Under the pieces are notes generated by a model. It was not told the origin of the DNA, searched no databases, and saw nothing but the letters and a program-made list of their open reading frames with translations. A DNA stretch of 64,000 bases from Candidatus Syntrophopropionicum ammoniitolerans (GTDB taxonomy: Bacteria; Bacillota; Desulfotomaculia; Desulfotomaculales; Pelotomaculaceae), in the NCBI GenBank assembly GCA_013201395.1, contig JABMJD010000003.1, positions 1 to 64,000 on the forward strand, given 5' to 3'. A program made the position numbers and the translations under genes. Positions 49,959 to 58,987 of this stretch are shown one piece after another (the stretch's first letter is position 1; each line of letters begins with the position of its first letter).

Positions 49959-51374
49959 TTAGCCTTTATTATCCGATTGTGTAGCCTCCCCGCCAAACAG
50001 CTCATGTGTGCCATCACGCAACGCTATCTCGTCATCCGACATCTGATAGCCCAGCTTTTGCAGTATTTCATACAACAAATCCAGCTTGTTGTTTTTTTTA
50101 TATACCGGGTAACCATCCTCCTGAGTAATGTGATAGTAACCCTCATGTTTTCTATCCTCCAGCTCACTATACGCTACAGCAAATACCACTCTCTCTGGTG
50201 AAGTCTCGAACCTGCTAATAACACCTTTTACCAACGGTTCATTATTTAGGTCTATCCCCAGTAGCTCTGTAACCCTTTTATTGTTGAAGCAGGAAAAGTA
50301 AATGATTAGCCGGCTGCGCACCCAAAATTCCATAATAGCGGGCATGTGCTTTTTTGCACCTTTATAATTTTTTACAAAGTCCTGGCGCAGCTTGTAAGCA
50401 TGTTCAGCAGCATTATTAAATTTGGTAAGCACTATGTTTTCCGGTGTTTGCTGATAATCAACTTCGTTCATTGTTCCTTCCTGATAAATTCTCACGTCAC
50501 CATAAGCACTTATCTGATAGAAGTAGTTAACTGTGTCGGCATCTTCTGGCACATCCAACAATTCAATGCTTTGGTTTAGGCTGTAATTCCCCACGATCTG
50601 CTTACCCTGTGTATATATAATTGACGCAGACTTGATTTCTTCTGCAAATTCTTTTAATGCCGCTGCCCATACCGCTTTCCTTTCTTTATACTCTTCATGG
50701 TTTATTGCTTCCCGCAACTCCCAATCAAAGTTATTGGTACCTATTGATTCCAAAACTCCATTCCGCAAATCAATATCTTTGATTTGCTCTAGTTTTATAT
50801 AATCGGCTAGGGTAACTTCTCGGGCAGCGGACTCCTTGAATTTTTCCGGGTCCAGCTCTAACAGCTTCGTCCGGTGTCTGATGGTAGTCTTGGAGAAACC
50901 CGTTTTCTCAGCAATATCCTGCACTGTTTCCCCGAAGTTCAGCATCATTTGGAAGCCCTGGGCTTGTTCATACACAGTTAAATCAGCCCGCTGCATATTT
51001 TCTAGCAGCATGGTGGCCACCTGTTCCTTTTTTGTCATTTCCACCACTGCACAGGGCAGCTTCTCCAGCCCTGCTAGTTTAGCTGCTGCCAGTCTCCGAT
51101 GGCCGATAACAACTGTGTAGCCATCCTGTTCGAATCGGTTGTTTATTTGTTCCCTCAGCTCTTCAGTGGGCTTTTTTTGGTATTCCCGAGATAGTTCGAT
51201 CCACTTAGCAGCCGACATTTCATGGCCTGGTGTTACCGTTAGGTTTTGCATAATCCCCCTCGCCTTGATGCTCTCTGCTAGCTCGACCAGGTCTCCCAGG
51301 TCCCTGCGCGGATTGTCTGGGTGTGGGTGCAGACTGTTAATGTCTATATTTTGGATCATGGCAACTCTTTTCAC
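49959..51374 (-). CDS. ParB-like nuclease-domain protein
   Basis: A 471-residue protein. LHPHPDNPRRDLGDLVELAE and VVIGHRRLAAAKLAGLEKLP are the ParB N-terminal boxes, followed by a KorB-type helix-turn-helix (IAEKTGFSKTTIRHRTKLLE). The rest (about 210-471) is unassigned. Such proteins in phages may act in replication or transcription control rather than partition. The start is probably GTG. Confidence 0.8.
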   Translation of the reverse strand: MKRVAMIQNIDINSLHPHPDNPRRDLGDLVELAESIKARGIMQNLTVTPGHEMSAAKWIELSREYQKKPTEELREQINNRFEQDGYTVVIGHRRLAAAKLAGLEKLPCAVVEMTKKEQVATMLLENMQRADLTVYEQAQGFQMMLNFGETVQDIAEKTGFSKTTIRHRTKLLELDPEKFKESAAREVTLADYIKLEQIKDIDLRNGVLESIGTNNFDWELREAINHEEYKERKAVWAAALKEFAEEIKSASIIYTQGKQIVGNYSLNQSIELLDVPEDADTVNYFYQISAYGDVRIYQEGTMNEVDYQQTPENIVLTKFNNAAEHAYKLRQDFVKNYKGAKKHMPAIMEFWVRSRLIIYFSCFNNKRVTELLGIDLNNEPLVKGVISRFETSPERVVFAVAYSELEDRKHEGYYHITQEDGYPVYKKNNKLDLLYEILQKLGYQMSDDEIALRDGTHELFGGEATQSDNKG

Positions 51375-51382
51375 TCCCCCCT

Positions 51383-51646
51383 TTAAAAAAGGCTCAGTTG
51401 TCTTGGTGCCGGCTGTCCTGATATTTTGAGCGGTACCTTTTCATAGGTAATCACACCGTCTTCCCCCACTCTGATAGAATTTATCCAGCATTTTTTACCG
51501 TCTCTGTCATGCTTGTAGGTAATCGTGTAGCAACCACCAAAGGGACCGGCCACGGCAATAACAATTCCACCTGTGTTGTAGTGTGTACTTACTCTGCATC
51601 CAATGATGTTTTTCAGTGCATCAAGTTTTTCGTCTCGTATTATCAC
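51383..51646 (-). CDS. Hypothetical beta-rich protein
   Basis: An 87-residue protein with a GIVIAVAGPFGGCYTITYKH strand region and a QLSLF ending of the kind that binds sliding clamps (Q-L-S-L-F). A clamp interaction is plausible for a protein in the replication region. Confidence 0.5.
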   Translation of the reverse strand: MIIRDEKLDALKNIIGCRVSTHYNTGGIVIAVAGPFGGCYTITYKHDRDGKKCWINSIRVGEDGVITYEKVPLKISGQPAPRQLSLF

Positions 51647-51667
51647 AAGCTATCCCTCCTCCTGGCT

Positions 51668-51808
51668 TCAAGATTTCAGAATGATGGCCATTTCTCGACA
51701 ATACGTCATTAACCTGTCCCGAATTTCTGTATCTTTTTCTATAGCATCTATAGCATGAATTAACTTCACAAGATATTTAGCAACCTCCCGGCTTTCCTGG
51801 TTTGTCAT
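51668..51808 (-). CDS. 46-residue helical protein
   Basis: An ATG after GGAGGAGTGGATATC opens a frame MTNQESREVAKYLVKLIHAI that continues as two helices. Good ribosome site and spacing support coding. The role is unknown. Confidence 0.5.
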   Translation of the reverse strand: MTNQESREVAKYLVKLIHAIDAIEKDTEIRDRLMTYCREMAIILKS

Positions 51809-51822
51809 GATATCCACTCCTC

Positions 51823-52002
51823 CTACTCCACCTTCTCCGGTTTAAAAATCCACCTATCTACCCAGAAAAATATAGTCCCGCCAATTAAATTCGCTATTGC
51901 TGCGGCCACCCATTCCCCCAGGTAGGCCAGCCAGGCTATTACTACCGCTAGTATTGGGGTACTAAGCTGCCAGCGTAGTAGGTACAAACAAAAGCGTTTC
52001 AT
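51823..52002 (-). CDS. Small two-helix membrane protein
   Basis: A 59-residue protein with two membrane helices (LSTPILAVVIAWLAYL; AAAIANLIGGTIFFWVDRW) and a Lys-rich end, of the DUF2061-like type. GGGAGGAACC precedes the ATG. An early-expressed phage membrane protein such as this could serve superinfection exclusion; that is inference. Confidence 0.6.
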   Translation of the reverse strand: MKRFCLYLLRWQLSTPILAVVIAWLAYLGEWVAAAIANLIGGTIFFWVDRWIFKPEKVE

Positions 52003-52217
52003 GGTTCCTCCCGATACCGTCTCCGGCGTGATTGACAGTCTGGGCAATGTTCCTCCCAGCGCACCAAGTCCGAGCAATAGCGCAATTTACTTTTCCATCC
52101 AGCAGCTTTTTTGTAGATTACAACCTCTTGGACTGTTTTGAAGCCTCGATCCTCTATTTCTCCACAGCTATCACAAAACAGAAGATATCTATCCCCGCCG
52201 CTTACCTGTTCAATCAT
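51999..52217 (-). CDS. Zinc-finger small protein
   Basis: A 72-residue protein with FCDSCGE and HCPDCQS, a four-cysteine zinc site, and a basic end. It overlaps the membrane protein start (ATGA). Confidence 0.6.
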   Translation of the reverse strand: MIEQVSGGDRYLLFCDSCGEIEDRGFKTVQEVVIYKKAAGWKSKLRYCSDLVRWEEHCPDCQSRRRRYREEP

Positions 52218-52223
52218 TTTCCC

Positions 52224-52397
52224 CTACCTCCTCTGGCAACCTTTTGGCGGTTTAAACCCCGCTATTGTCATGGCCCAGGATGTTTCCCGCCCCCGTATAC
52301 AGGGAATCCTTGCCCCACACTTTTCGCACTTCCATTCGTTGCAAGTATCGGTGCTATGCCAAACCGCATGGCACCGCGGACAAACCCTTTTAGTCAC
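52224..52397 (-). CDS. 57-residue zinc-ribbon protein
   Basis: A GTG start with GGGAGGACAAAG upstream. The product has VCPRCH and KCEKCGARIPC, a classic rubredoxin-like ribbon. It overlaps the end of the preceding gene by eight bases. Confidence 0.6.
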   Translation of the reverse strand: MTKRVCPRCHAVWHSTDTCNEWKCEKCGARIPCIRGRETSWAMTIAGFKPPKGCQRR

Positions 52398-52707
52398 TTT
52401 CTTTGTCCTCCCTCAATAGTAACTCCCTGGCTTTTCTCATGGCTTCGTTGTATTGCCGCTCCCGATTCGGCAATGGTGGCCCATTTTGTTCGTCACACAC
52501 TGCTTGCAGCACATCCCGCAGCTGTCGGTTCTCGGTTCCCAGTCTGGCAAGTTTTTCAAACACCCCTGCAACATCCTTTGCCGCTTCTGCAAATCCTTTG
52601 ATAACTCTCTCTTGCGCCTCCATAGCCAGGAAAGCATTGGCAAGCAGACTATTCAACTGTCGGTTTTCGGCTTCTAGTTTGGCAATTCTATTATCAGTTT
52701 TAGCCAT
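52390..52707 (-). CDS. Coiled-coil protein
   Basis: A 105-residue protein that is mostly heptad repeats (IAKLEAENRQLNSLLANAFL and on; LARLGTENRQLRDVLQ). No enzymatic motif. A structural or regulatory partner role is likely. Confidence 0.55.
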   Translation of the reverse strand: MAKTDNRIAKLEAENRQLNSLLANAFLAMEAQERVIKGFAEAAKDVAGVFEKLARLGTENRQLRDVLQAVCDEQNGPPLPNRERQYNEAMRKARELLLREDKESD

Positions 52708-53084
52708 TATTGCGCCTCCTTCAACGGTAGCAAGAATTCAGGATTATCGTGAATGTTGCCAACAACTTTTAACCCGGTCCTAATATCTCCGATTGGGCAT
52801 AGGTAGTCTTTGTTTTTCAAGTACCAAGCAAACTCACACCTGCTATGGTTCCAGCCACAAGAACACCAGCCATTAACATCATCTAGCTGCACAATATCTC
52901 CTCTGTAAACCCTTGTTTCGTTCTTGTCTTTTAGGCCGGTAAACTGACCAATAGTAACGGGGTCAACTTCGTGATAGATCTCGTCTACAATAGTTGCTCC
53001 GTGATGGTAAACGTATTTGGTCATTAAATCGCCATAAACCCATTCCCCGCTTGCTTTTCTGCCACGGAATTCTATCTCAAGCAT
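52707..53084 (-). CDS. YopX-like protein
   Basis: A 125-residue protein of the YopX family: IEFRGRKASGEWVYGDL, the VDPVTIGQFTGLKDKN segment, RVYRGDIVQ and VVGNIHDNPEFL. Common in Firmicute phages, function unknown. Confidence 0.8.
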   Translation of the reverse strand: MLEIEFRGRKASGEWVYGDLMTKYVYHHGATIVDEIYHEVDPVTIGQFTGLKDKNETRVYRGDIVQLDDVNGWCSCGWNHSRCEFAWYLKNKDYLCPIGDIRTGLKVVGNIHDNPEFLLPLKEAQ

Positions 53085-53635
53085 TATTTCACTCCCCCTC
53101 TCACTTCAGCCACAACCCGCTTTGCGCGTTCCTCCAGGCTGCCAGACACAGTTATAAACTGCTTGCCCCAGCGGTGCAGGAATAGCTGCACCAGGAAATC
53201 TATCTCTTTTTGGTAGGCAACGTCGTCGCTCCTGAAGCCGTCACTCACCAGGGATATCTCAATCGGGACGTACACCAATAGGTCGTATTTCCCGGCATTC
53301 TTTTTCGCCTTTCGGTAATATTCCATGTTTACGATGGACGTGGCTTTGTGTGCATGCCACTTCAGCCAATACGCTGCATTATCGATTGTGGTCCGGTCAC
53401 TTACAAAAGTCTCTCCATATTGACGCTCCTTAGCTATTTGTTCATTCAAGCAGCTAATTTGAAATATTTTGCCCATTGCAGGATGCTTCTTCAGGGCCCT
53501 TGGCGATGCCATGTTCATGTCGCGGGCCACCTTACGGGCCACTTCCTGGATAAGCGGATATCCCAATTCTTTAGCCAGTGCTTCCGCCAGGGTGGTTTTG
53601 CCCACACCCTGGGCCCCTAAAATCCCTATGCGCAT
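53084..53635 (-). CDS. P-loop ATPase/kinase (NadR- or nucleotide-kinase-like)
   Basis: A 183-residue protein with Walker A GAQGVGKTT (7-15) and a VSDRTTIDNAAYWLKWH lid-like segment. This is the AAA_28/NadR-like group. It probably phosphorylates a nucleoside or nucleotide precursor during phage replication. Confidence 0.7.
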   Translation of the reverse strand: MRIGILGAQGVGKTTLAEALAKELGYPLIQEVARKVARDMNMASPRALKKHPAMGKIFQISCLNEQIAKERQYGETFVSDRTTIDNAAYWLKWHAHKATSIVNMEYYRKAKKNAGKYDLLVYVPIEISLVSDGFRSDDVAYQKEIDFLVQLFLHRWGKQFITVSGSLEERAKRVVAEVRGGVK

Positions 53636-53638
53636 TGT

Positions 53639-54121
53639 CTATACCGCCTCCCGTTCGGGGGGTTCAAATAGTGCCAGCTGTGCCCGCTCGCCTCTGGCGT
53701 ACGCCTCCGTCTGCACCACAAGGTTGTCCAGCGCCTCAATGCAGTCATCGGACAACAGGCACTCCCCATCAACTTCAGCGTCGCTGTAGGGTGCGCTAGG
53801 CTTATGCGGGGTGTTAAGATTCAAACCGCAGTTCGAATAATCCAGCTCCATTTCCGCGCTGATGGTGGCACCCATCACCTCTGCATCGCCACCGTAGCTG
53901 AACGACACACCCTTGACTTTGATCCGTTCTGTATATGTGACCGGTAGCTCGCACAATTCAATTACGTGTTGGGCCAGGGCTTCGAATGCGATGTATAACT
54001 CCGGCAGCGCCCTGTCGGCGCAGTTGAATGAGTATTCATCCCACGTACCGGCTTGGTTTTTCTTCTCATAGACAGCGGAAATCCGCTCTCCTTTCAGTAG
54101 TTTAATCTTCCGAAATCGCAT
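53639..54121 (-). CDS. Hypothetical early protein
   Basis: A 160-residue protein with mixed strands and helices and an acidic centre. Similar proteins lie near recT in Firmicute phages; no domain name can be given. Confidence 0.55.
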   Translation of the reverse strand: MRFRKIKLLKGERISAVYEKKNQAGTWDEYSFNCADRALPELYIAFEALAQHVIELCELPVTYTERIKVKGVSFSYGGDAEVMGATISAEMELDYSNCGLNLNTPHKPSAPYSDAEVDGECLLSDDCIEALDNLVVQTEAYARGERAQLALFEPPEREAV

Positions 54122-54165
54122 AGTTTATCGCCTCGCTTTTATAGGTATTTTCCAAGGTTGGTATA

Positions 54166-54272
54166 GGCGGGGGCCGGATTCGAACCGGCTGTATTGGCCA
54201 TTTCAGGAAGGCAAGATTAATGGCGCAACTTCACCTGCCTGATTTTTGTGTGTCCCACCACACCGCCCCGCC
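54166..54272 (-). tRNA. tRNA-like element (degenerate or unusual tRNA)
   Basis: On the minus strand a perfect 7-bp acceptor (GGCGGGG with CCCCGCC) and a perfect T arm (GCCGG, TTCGAAT, CCGGC) frame 107 bases, with a GTGTG/CACAC D-like stem. No canonical anticodon arm can be drawn in the 58 bases between, and position 8 is C rather than T. No CCA is encoded. It could be a decayed phage tRNA, one with an insertion, or a tRNA mimic. Confidence 0.45.
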
Positions 54273-54361
54273 CTATATTTCTATCTCCAATAGCAGAGGT
54301 AACTAGTTCTTTTTTTGGATAATGGTCTTTTCAAATGCCCCCTTTTTTTCGTGGTCTAATA

Positions 54362-54592
54362 CTAGACTGTTATGCCATACTCTTTTAAGGCTTCTTTCCA
54401 CGCCTGTTTTACTTCCTCCGTACAATGTCCCATAGCATCATCCCATGTAGGCCACCGACCGTGTTTACCATAAAATTTGTACTGATAAGTTAGGCTTTGC
54501 TGGTTATGCGGCTGTTCCGGGTCGTGTTTAGTGGCGCATTCAGGGCATATCCCCGGGGATATATTGTCAAGCACCATGAAGCATTTTTTCAT
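54362..54592 (-). CDS. Small Cys/His protein
   Basis: A 76-residue protein starting MKKCFMVLDNISPGICPECA, with C..C and later His and Cys residues, and a Trp-rich middle (RWPTWDDAMGHC). The site is AAGGAGG. The function is unknown. Confidence 0.55.
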   Translation of the reverse strand: MKKCFMVLDNISPGICPECATKHDPEQPHNQQSLTYQYKFYGKHGRWPTWDDAMGHCTEEVKQAWKEALKEYGITV

Positions 54593-54677
54593 TTTAGCCT
54601 CCTTCTCTTGCAAGGTTTAATCAAACGCCTGATCGATATAGAGATAATCTCCATCCTCAACACTGATAGTTTTTTCT

Positions 54678-55382
54678 TCATCCGGCCACAAACACCGGTT
54701 TCCCGGTGGCGGCCATCACCACACGCCTGAATCGCTCTGCGTCACTATTTTGGTCCGATAGGTGCAACAGCCATATCTCCTGCACCCGGCTCAGGTCATT
54801 GGCTGCCAGGAACTCTTTGGCTGTTTCAAGGCTCATGTGTGACCGCATCACCCGGACCTTGTGTGCCACGGGCACCGCCCCGGCCGCTACATTGGCGTTG
54901 AGGATGTCTAGTGAATAGTTTGCTTCAATTAGGATGTGGGTTAATTTGTTGAAACGATACTTACAATAAGCCGTGTCGGTGAGGAATAGCACCCGCGCAC
55001 CAGCCTTGTGAACCAGCAGGAAACCTAGCGGATTTTGGGCATCATGTACTGTGTCAAAAGGAAGCACCGTCCAGGCACCAATCTTAAACTGCTCCAGGGC
55101 TCGGACTATTTTTAGCCGATGGCCGGTTAGCCCCAGAGCGTCAGCCGTGCCCTGGGACATGTATACATCCACCCCGGCTTTCATCATGTCCGCCGCAGCC
55201 TTAGAATGATCGCCGTGGCTGTGGCTTACGAAGCACCCAGCTATGTCGCTCACCCGGTAGCCGATGCCGCGCTGAATCTCCCGAAACCGGATCCCGCACT
55301 CCAGAAGCAGAGGGTTGCTACCGTCTGTCACCCGGTAGCAATTGCCTGTGCTCCCCGATGCTAGGGGGTATATCTCAATCAT
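54678..55382 (-). CDS. MBL-fold hydrolase (YycJ-like)
   Basis: A 234-residue metallo-beta-lactamase-fold protein. HSHGDH (54-59) binds two zincs; FLTDTAYC and LLHLSDQN supply further ligands. Relatives act on nucleic-acid ends. It overlaps recT and belongs to the recombination module. Confidence 0.8.
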   Translation of the reverse strand: MIEIYPLASGSTGNCYRVTDGSNPLLLECGIRFREIQRGIGYRVSDIAGCFVSHSHGDHSKAAADMMKAGVDVYMSQGTADALGLTGHRLKIVRALEQFKIGAWTVLPFDTVHDAQNPLGFLLVHKAGARVLFLTDTAYCKYRFNKLTHILIEANYSLDILNANVAAGAVPVAHKVRVMRSHMSLETAKEFLAANDLSRVQEIWLLHLSDQNSDAERFRRVVMAATGKPVFVAG

Positions 55383-56326
55383 TAGAACGGTGGACCCCCG
55401 ATGCTCATGCTGGTTTTGGCCAGCATCTCTGGCTCAACCTGCGCCTGGGGCTCCTGTTCAGGTTCTTGTTCTTCCACAGGCTCTGCATTCAACACTTCGC
55501 CGGTTTCCATGTCTACCTCACGGGGCCCGGATTCGATGTCGATGGTCATAGCGTTAGCGTTTTCAGCAATCTCCTGCGCCACTTCTTGTTCCACCCGGAT
55601 TTCATCAGACCTGGCTGCTGCCTGCTGGAACAGATGGCTATCGCTAGAGCTATTGATTATTGGCTTGCAAGCACGATTGATCACGGTTTTCTTAGCCATA
55701 TCGGCGGTAAATTTGGCGTGGGTGCTGCCGGCTTTGATGTTGCCTTTGTCATCTACTGGATTCATTTGGCTCTGTCGCCAGGACTGCTTTATTTCCTCAA
55801 GGGACATTATTTCAGTCTTGATAACCTTGTCGCCATGCCCAACAATGAGGCAATATGCAGCCTTGATTTTTCTGCCGTCTATGTTTTCTAGGGCCTGTTC
55901 ATGGTTGCTAATTTCTTTGCGGCCACGAATTATTTTGTACTTGAACGCATCCCCCGCATAAACAATTTCGCTTATAATCTCTGCGATATCCGGCCGCACC
56001 ATTTTGGCGACTGCCATGGTGCCAAAATAACTACGTTGACACACAAGCTGGTTACCATAGGCAATGAAATAGCACTGCTTCTTTGCCGGGTTCAATCCCT
56101 GCACCACCATGTCTAAAAGGCTGTTGGCAATGCTAGCCTGGGTGCAGGCCGACAGGACCGGTTTTTTGTCACGTGTTTGGGTGTTTTGCAGTGCCAACCA
56201 AGCAGACTTCATCGCGTTTTCGGGGCTATAGTCTGCCGGGAGGTTGAGTTGCCCCTGCTCCTGAAACTGGCGCACGCGGGCCGCCACAATATCCACAGTG
56301 TCTTTACTTACAATCGCTTTAGTCAC
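55382..56326 (-). CDS. recT: RecT single-strand annealing protein
   Basis: A 314-residue protein of the RecT/Bet group: AWLALQNTQTRDKKPVLSAC, the QCYFIAYGNQLVCQRSYFGT core and MARKTVINRACKPI-like text. The C-terminal 70 residues are acidic and end GGPPF, a single-strand-binding-protein tail mimic. It anneals homologous strands. Confidence 0.88.
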   Translation of the reverse strand: MTKAIVSKDTVDIVAARVRQFQEQGQLNLPADYSPENAMKSAWLALQNTQTRDKKPVLSACTQASIANSLLDMVVQGLNPAKKQCYFIAYGNQLVCQRSYFGTMAVAKMVRPDIAEIISEIVYAGDAFKYKIIRGRKEISNHEQALENIDGRKIKAAYCLIVGHGDKVIKTEIMSLEEIKQSWRQSQMNPVDDKGNIKAGSTHAKFTADMAKKTVINRACKPIINSSSDSHLFQQAAARSDEIRVEQEVAQEIAENANAMTIDIESGPREVDMETGEVLNAEPVEEQEPEQEPQAQVEPEMLAKTSMSIGGPPF

Positions 56327-56701
56327 CTAGCCCACCTTCCTCTCTGCCGGTGCCTCAGCTATAATTCTGACTCCAAATACCGGCTTATCCTTGTTGCTGC
56401 CACCTTTGATGATCCGGGCATCTACCACCCGGTAGACCTCCCCGGCATCTATCCGGGGCGCCAGTTTCGCAGCCAGGGCTTTGGGAATAAAGCCCACTTG
56501 CTCCCCAGCCAGCTCCACCGCAATGGCGTTCGGGTCATATGGGTTGTCGGGTTGGCGGATCAACCCACAATGCCAGCTCATTTTGTATTTCCATCCTTCG
56601 GTGGAGTGCTCTGCTTCCTCATACAACTCCCGCAGGATCTCCTGGCGCCCTTCAAAGGTCACGCCAACCACTGCTATTTCAAAACGTTTATTATCTTTCA
56701 T
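56327..56701 (-). CDS. HIRAN domain protein
   Basis: A 124-residue protein that is essentially one HIRAN domain: LIRQPDNPYDPNAIAVEL, then GEQVGFIPKALAAKLAP. HIRAN binds free 3' DNA ends and stalled forks. Beside RecT and an SbcC-like ATPase it fits DNA-end handling. Confidence 0.75.
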   Translation of the reverse strand: MKDNKRFEIAVVGVTFEGRQEILRELYEEAEHSTEGWKYKMSWHCGLIRQPDNPYDPNAIAVELAGEQVGFIPKALAAKLAPRIDAGEVYRVVDARIIKGGSNKDKPVFGVRIIAEAPAERKVG

Positions 56702-56719
56702 CTATACAACCTCCCATTT

Positions 56720-56995
56720 CTAGCCCGTATAAGGCGATTTTTTATAGTATCTATACTTGCCTTCCCCTGTCCTTGAAAATTTGTAACACCCGTGAAAGTA
56801 GCTATTCGCATCATTCGTGTTCCACCCTGTACAGGCTTGGGAACAGGGCCTTAAAACCTTTGTGCAAAAATTCTTTACCATGTCATCGCCACAGTCAGCT
56901 TCAATTTCATATTCGTATTCGCTGTCGGCATATGCCCTTGGTTGCCCTTCACGTATCACCTTGACCTTAATGCTGAATTCATTTTCTTCTTTCAC
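56720..56995 (-). CDS. Small Cys-rich hypothetical protein
   Basis: A 91-residue protein with four Cys (ADCGDD, NFCTKVLRPCSQACTG) and an acidic N-terminus, in the recombination operon. The family is unknown. Confidence 0.55.
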   Translation of the reverse strand: MKEENEFSIKVKVIREGQPRAYADSEYEYEIEADCGDDMVKNFCTKVLRPCSQACTGWNTNDANSYFHGCYKFSRTGEGKYRYYKKSPYTG

Positions 56996-58987
56996 TTATA
57001 CAACCTCCTTAAAAAGACTTCCCTGTGTGGGCTCAGTATTGGCTTCTGCCACCCGCAGCTCTTTGTCCTCAGCCGACACAACCAGTCGAATGACCTGGGC
57101 CTTCATCGGAATTAGCTTAGTAACTGCTTCGGCGTTATCGATGAAAATCGGGGGGCAAAACCGGTAGTGCTGGGACAGTGTGCGAATAATGTCTAGCCCC
57201 ACGTTCGTACGCGCTCCGTGGTTCAATGAACCCCAGGGCACACCTTTGTGCGTTATTTCACAACATTCCTCGATGCCGCCGTTCACAAGCTCGCGAAACA
57301 TTTTGAATTCTGCCAGCTCAAACCTGGAGTTAATGGCATCGCTGACCATGGCCATCTTTGTGCGGGTGAACTGTTCGCACAAGTAGAGCTCACCCTCAAG
57401 GCGCTCATACTCTGCCGCCAGATCCCGCTCCCTGTCTTTTAGCTCGTCAATACGCTTTTCGCCCTGCTCGCGCTGTTCAATGCGTGCGATCTGGCTCTGA
57501 ACCACTGCTATTTCCTGATCCAGCACTTCTGTTTCACCGGCCAGCTTGTCTAATGCACCGGTGTTACCTTTGCGGAGCTGACCTATGTCCATACCCAGGG
57601 CATCCCGTTCTGCGGCCAACTTTGCATACTCCGGCGGCAACGTTGCCTGGACAGGCGGGGCATCCTCTACCTTTTTGATGCGCTTTTGTAGCTGCACTTC
57701 CTTTGTTTGCAGGCTCTTTAGGCGTTTTTCAGCATCCGTTTTTTTGCCTTCAAAAACAGAGGCTTCCTCTCGTAGCATCTTGGCTTTTTTAGCCAGGGCT
57801 TTCCCGTCAGCGGAGATTACTCCCAATCGGTCGGCCTTGTTGACATTAAAACCAGCAAGCGCTTTTTCTCGGGCCTCCTGCACCTGGTCGGCAGGCAGGC
57901 TCTGCCCACATGTTGGGCATGTGTCGACCACGCTGCATTCAAACACCTCGGCGTCAACACTGTTCCACTTTTCCCGCAAGCCTGGTAATTTTGCTTCTAT
58001 TTCTTCTGCGGATGCATAGCTGTCTTCGATATCTTTTTCATGCCTGCTGATTTCGCGCTCAACGCCATCGATGTCACTTTGTACCGTGCGCAGGGCTTTC
58101 CGCTCGGCCTCAGCAGCACCAACCTGGCTTATGCGCGATTTGTGTTCCATCTCCAATAGTTCGGTTTTTATCTCCGCTAGCCGGCGGGATTTTTCAGCTA
58201 TTTCCCCGCCGGTTTCAATTCGCGTGCGCTCCGCTTCTTTGGCCTTGCGCCGCTCCTGTAGATCCGCCAGATTCACGGCCAGCATGTCCGGGTTTGCATC
58301 AATTGCGCCAGGGAGCCCCCGCTGCACCTCATCAATGCGTGCCGGAAGCTGCTCCAGCTCTTTGTTGATCTTGGCTCGGCGGGCAGCGATGATTTTGCGT
58401 AGCTCGTCCATGGTGTGATCACCCAAGATACTCGGGAGCTTGGCCAAAGCATCATCTGATGCAATAATGTCATCATCAGATACAGAACCCCCGAGAACAG
58501 TCACTATCTCCCTGGCGTCCTGCCAGTGTAGATTGGCGAATGCCGCTGGGTCAGTGAGTAACCGGAACACCTTTTCGTCTGCAATATCCTTGATAAAATT
58601 GTCATATTCGGATTTTTTGACAGGAACATCGTTAATAAAGTGGTCTGTGGTGTGACCAGTGAATTGTTTTTGTGCGGAACCGCGCTTTTTGGTCCATTTT
58701 TCCTTGTATGTCTTAGCCAGGGAAACGGACTCCCCAAGCAGTGTAAACTCTGTCTCAACTGTGTGGTCTAGGCCATGGATAGCCTCACCTGCTGGCGTTA
58801 GTGTCTTGATTTCAAAGTCAGCCCGCCCTTCGCTGTCCTTGCCGAACAGAAGCCAATGAAAGGCGTCGGATTGGGTTGACTTGCCGGTGGCATTATCTCC
58901 GTATATGGTCACGTCGCCCCCCTGGGCGTTCAGTGTAAAATCTTTGACACCTTTGAAATTTCTTAGCGCCAGTCTCAAGAGCTTCAT
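56996..58987 (-). CDS. SbcC/Rad50-like AAA ATPase
   Basis: A 663-residue protein. N-terminal Walker A (GDNATGKST, 30-38), two long coiled-coil arms with a zinc hook CPTCGQSL near residue 360, and a C-terminal SLNHGARTNVGLDIIRT signature with FIDNAEAV Walker B. It lacks a separate SbcD nuclease gene nearby. It likely works with RecT on DNA ends. Confidence 0.85.
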   Translation of the reverse strand: MKLLRLALRNFKGVKDFTLNAQGGDVTIYGDNATGKSTQSDAFHWLLFGKDSEGRADFEIKTLTPAGEAIHGLDHTVETEFTLLGESVSLAKTYKEKWTKKRGSAQKQFTGHTTDHFINDVPVKKSEYDNFIKDIADEKVFRLLTDPAAFANLHWQDAREIVTVLGGSVSDDDIIASDDALAKLPSILGDHTMDELRKIIAARRAKINKELEQLPARIDEVQRGLPGAIDANPDMLAVNLADLQERRKAKEAERTRIETGGEIAEKSRRLAEIKTELLEMEHKSRISQVGAAEAERKALRTVQSDIDGVEREISRHEKDIEDSYASAEEIEAKLPGLREKWNSVDAEVFECSVVDTCPTCGQSLPADQVQEAREKALAGFNVNKADRLGVISADGKALAKKAKMLREEASVFEGKKTDAEKRLKSLQTKEVQLQKRIKKVEDAPPVQATLPPEYAKLAAERDALGMDIGQLRKGNTGALDKLAGETEVLDQEIAVVQSQIARIEQREQGEKRIDELKDRERDLAAEYERLEGELYLCEQFTRTKMAMVSDAINSRFELAEFKMFRELVNGGIEECCEITHKGVPWGSLNHGARTNVGLDIIRTLSQHYRFCPPIFIDNAEAVTKLIPMKAQVIRLVVSAEDKELRVAEANTEPTQGSLFKEVV

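Noticed and set aside
54617-54691. 24-codon acidic frame from TTG between the MBL and Cys/His genes
   Set aside because: The start has no clear ribosome site and the frame is too short to judge.
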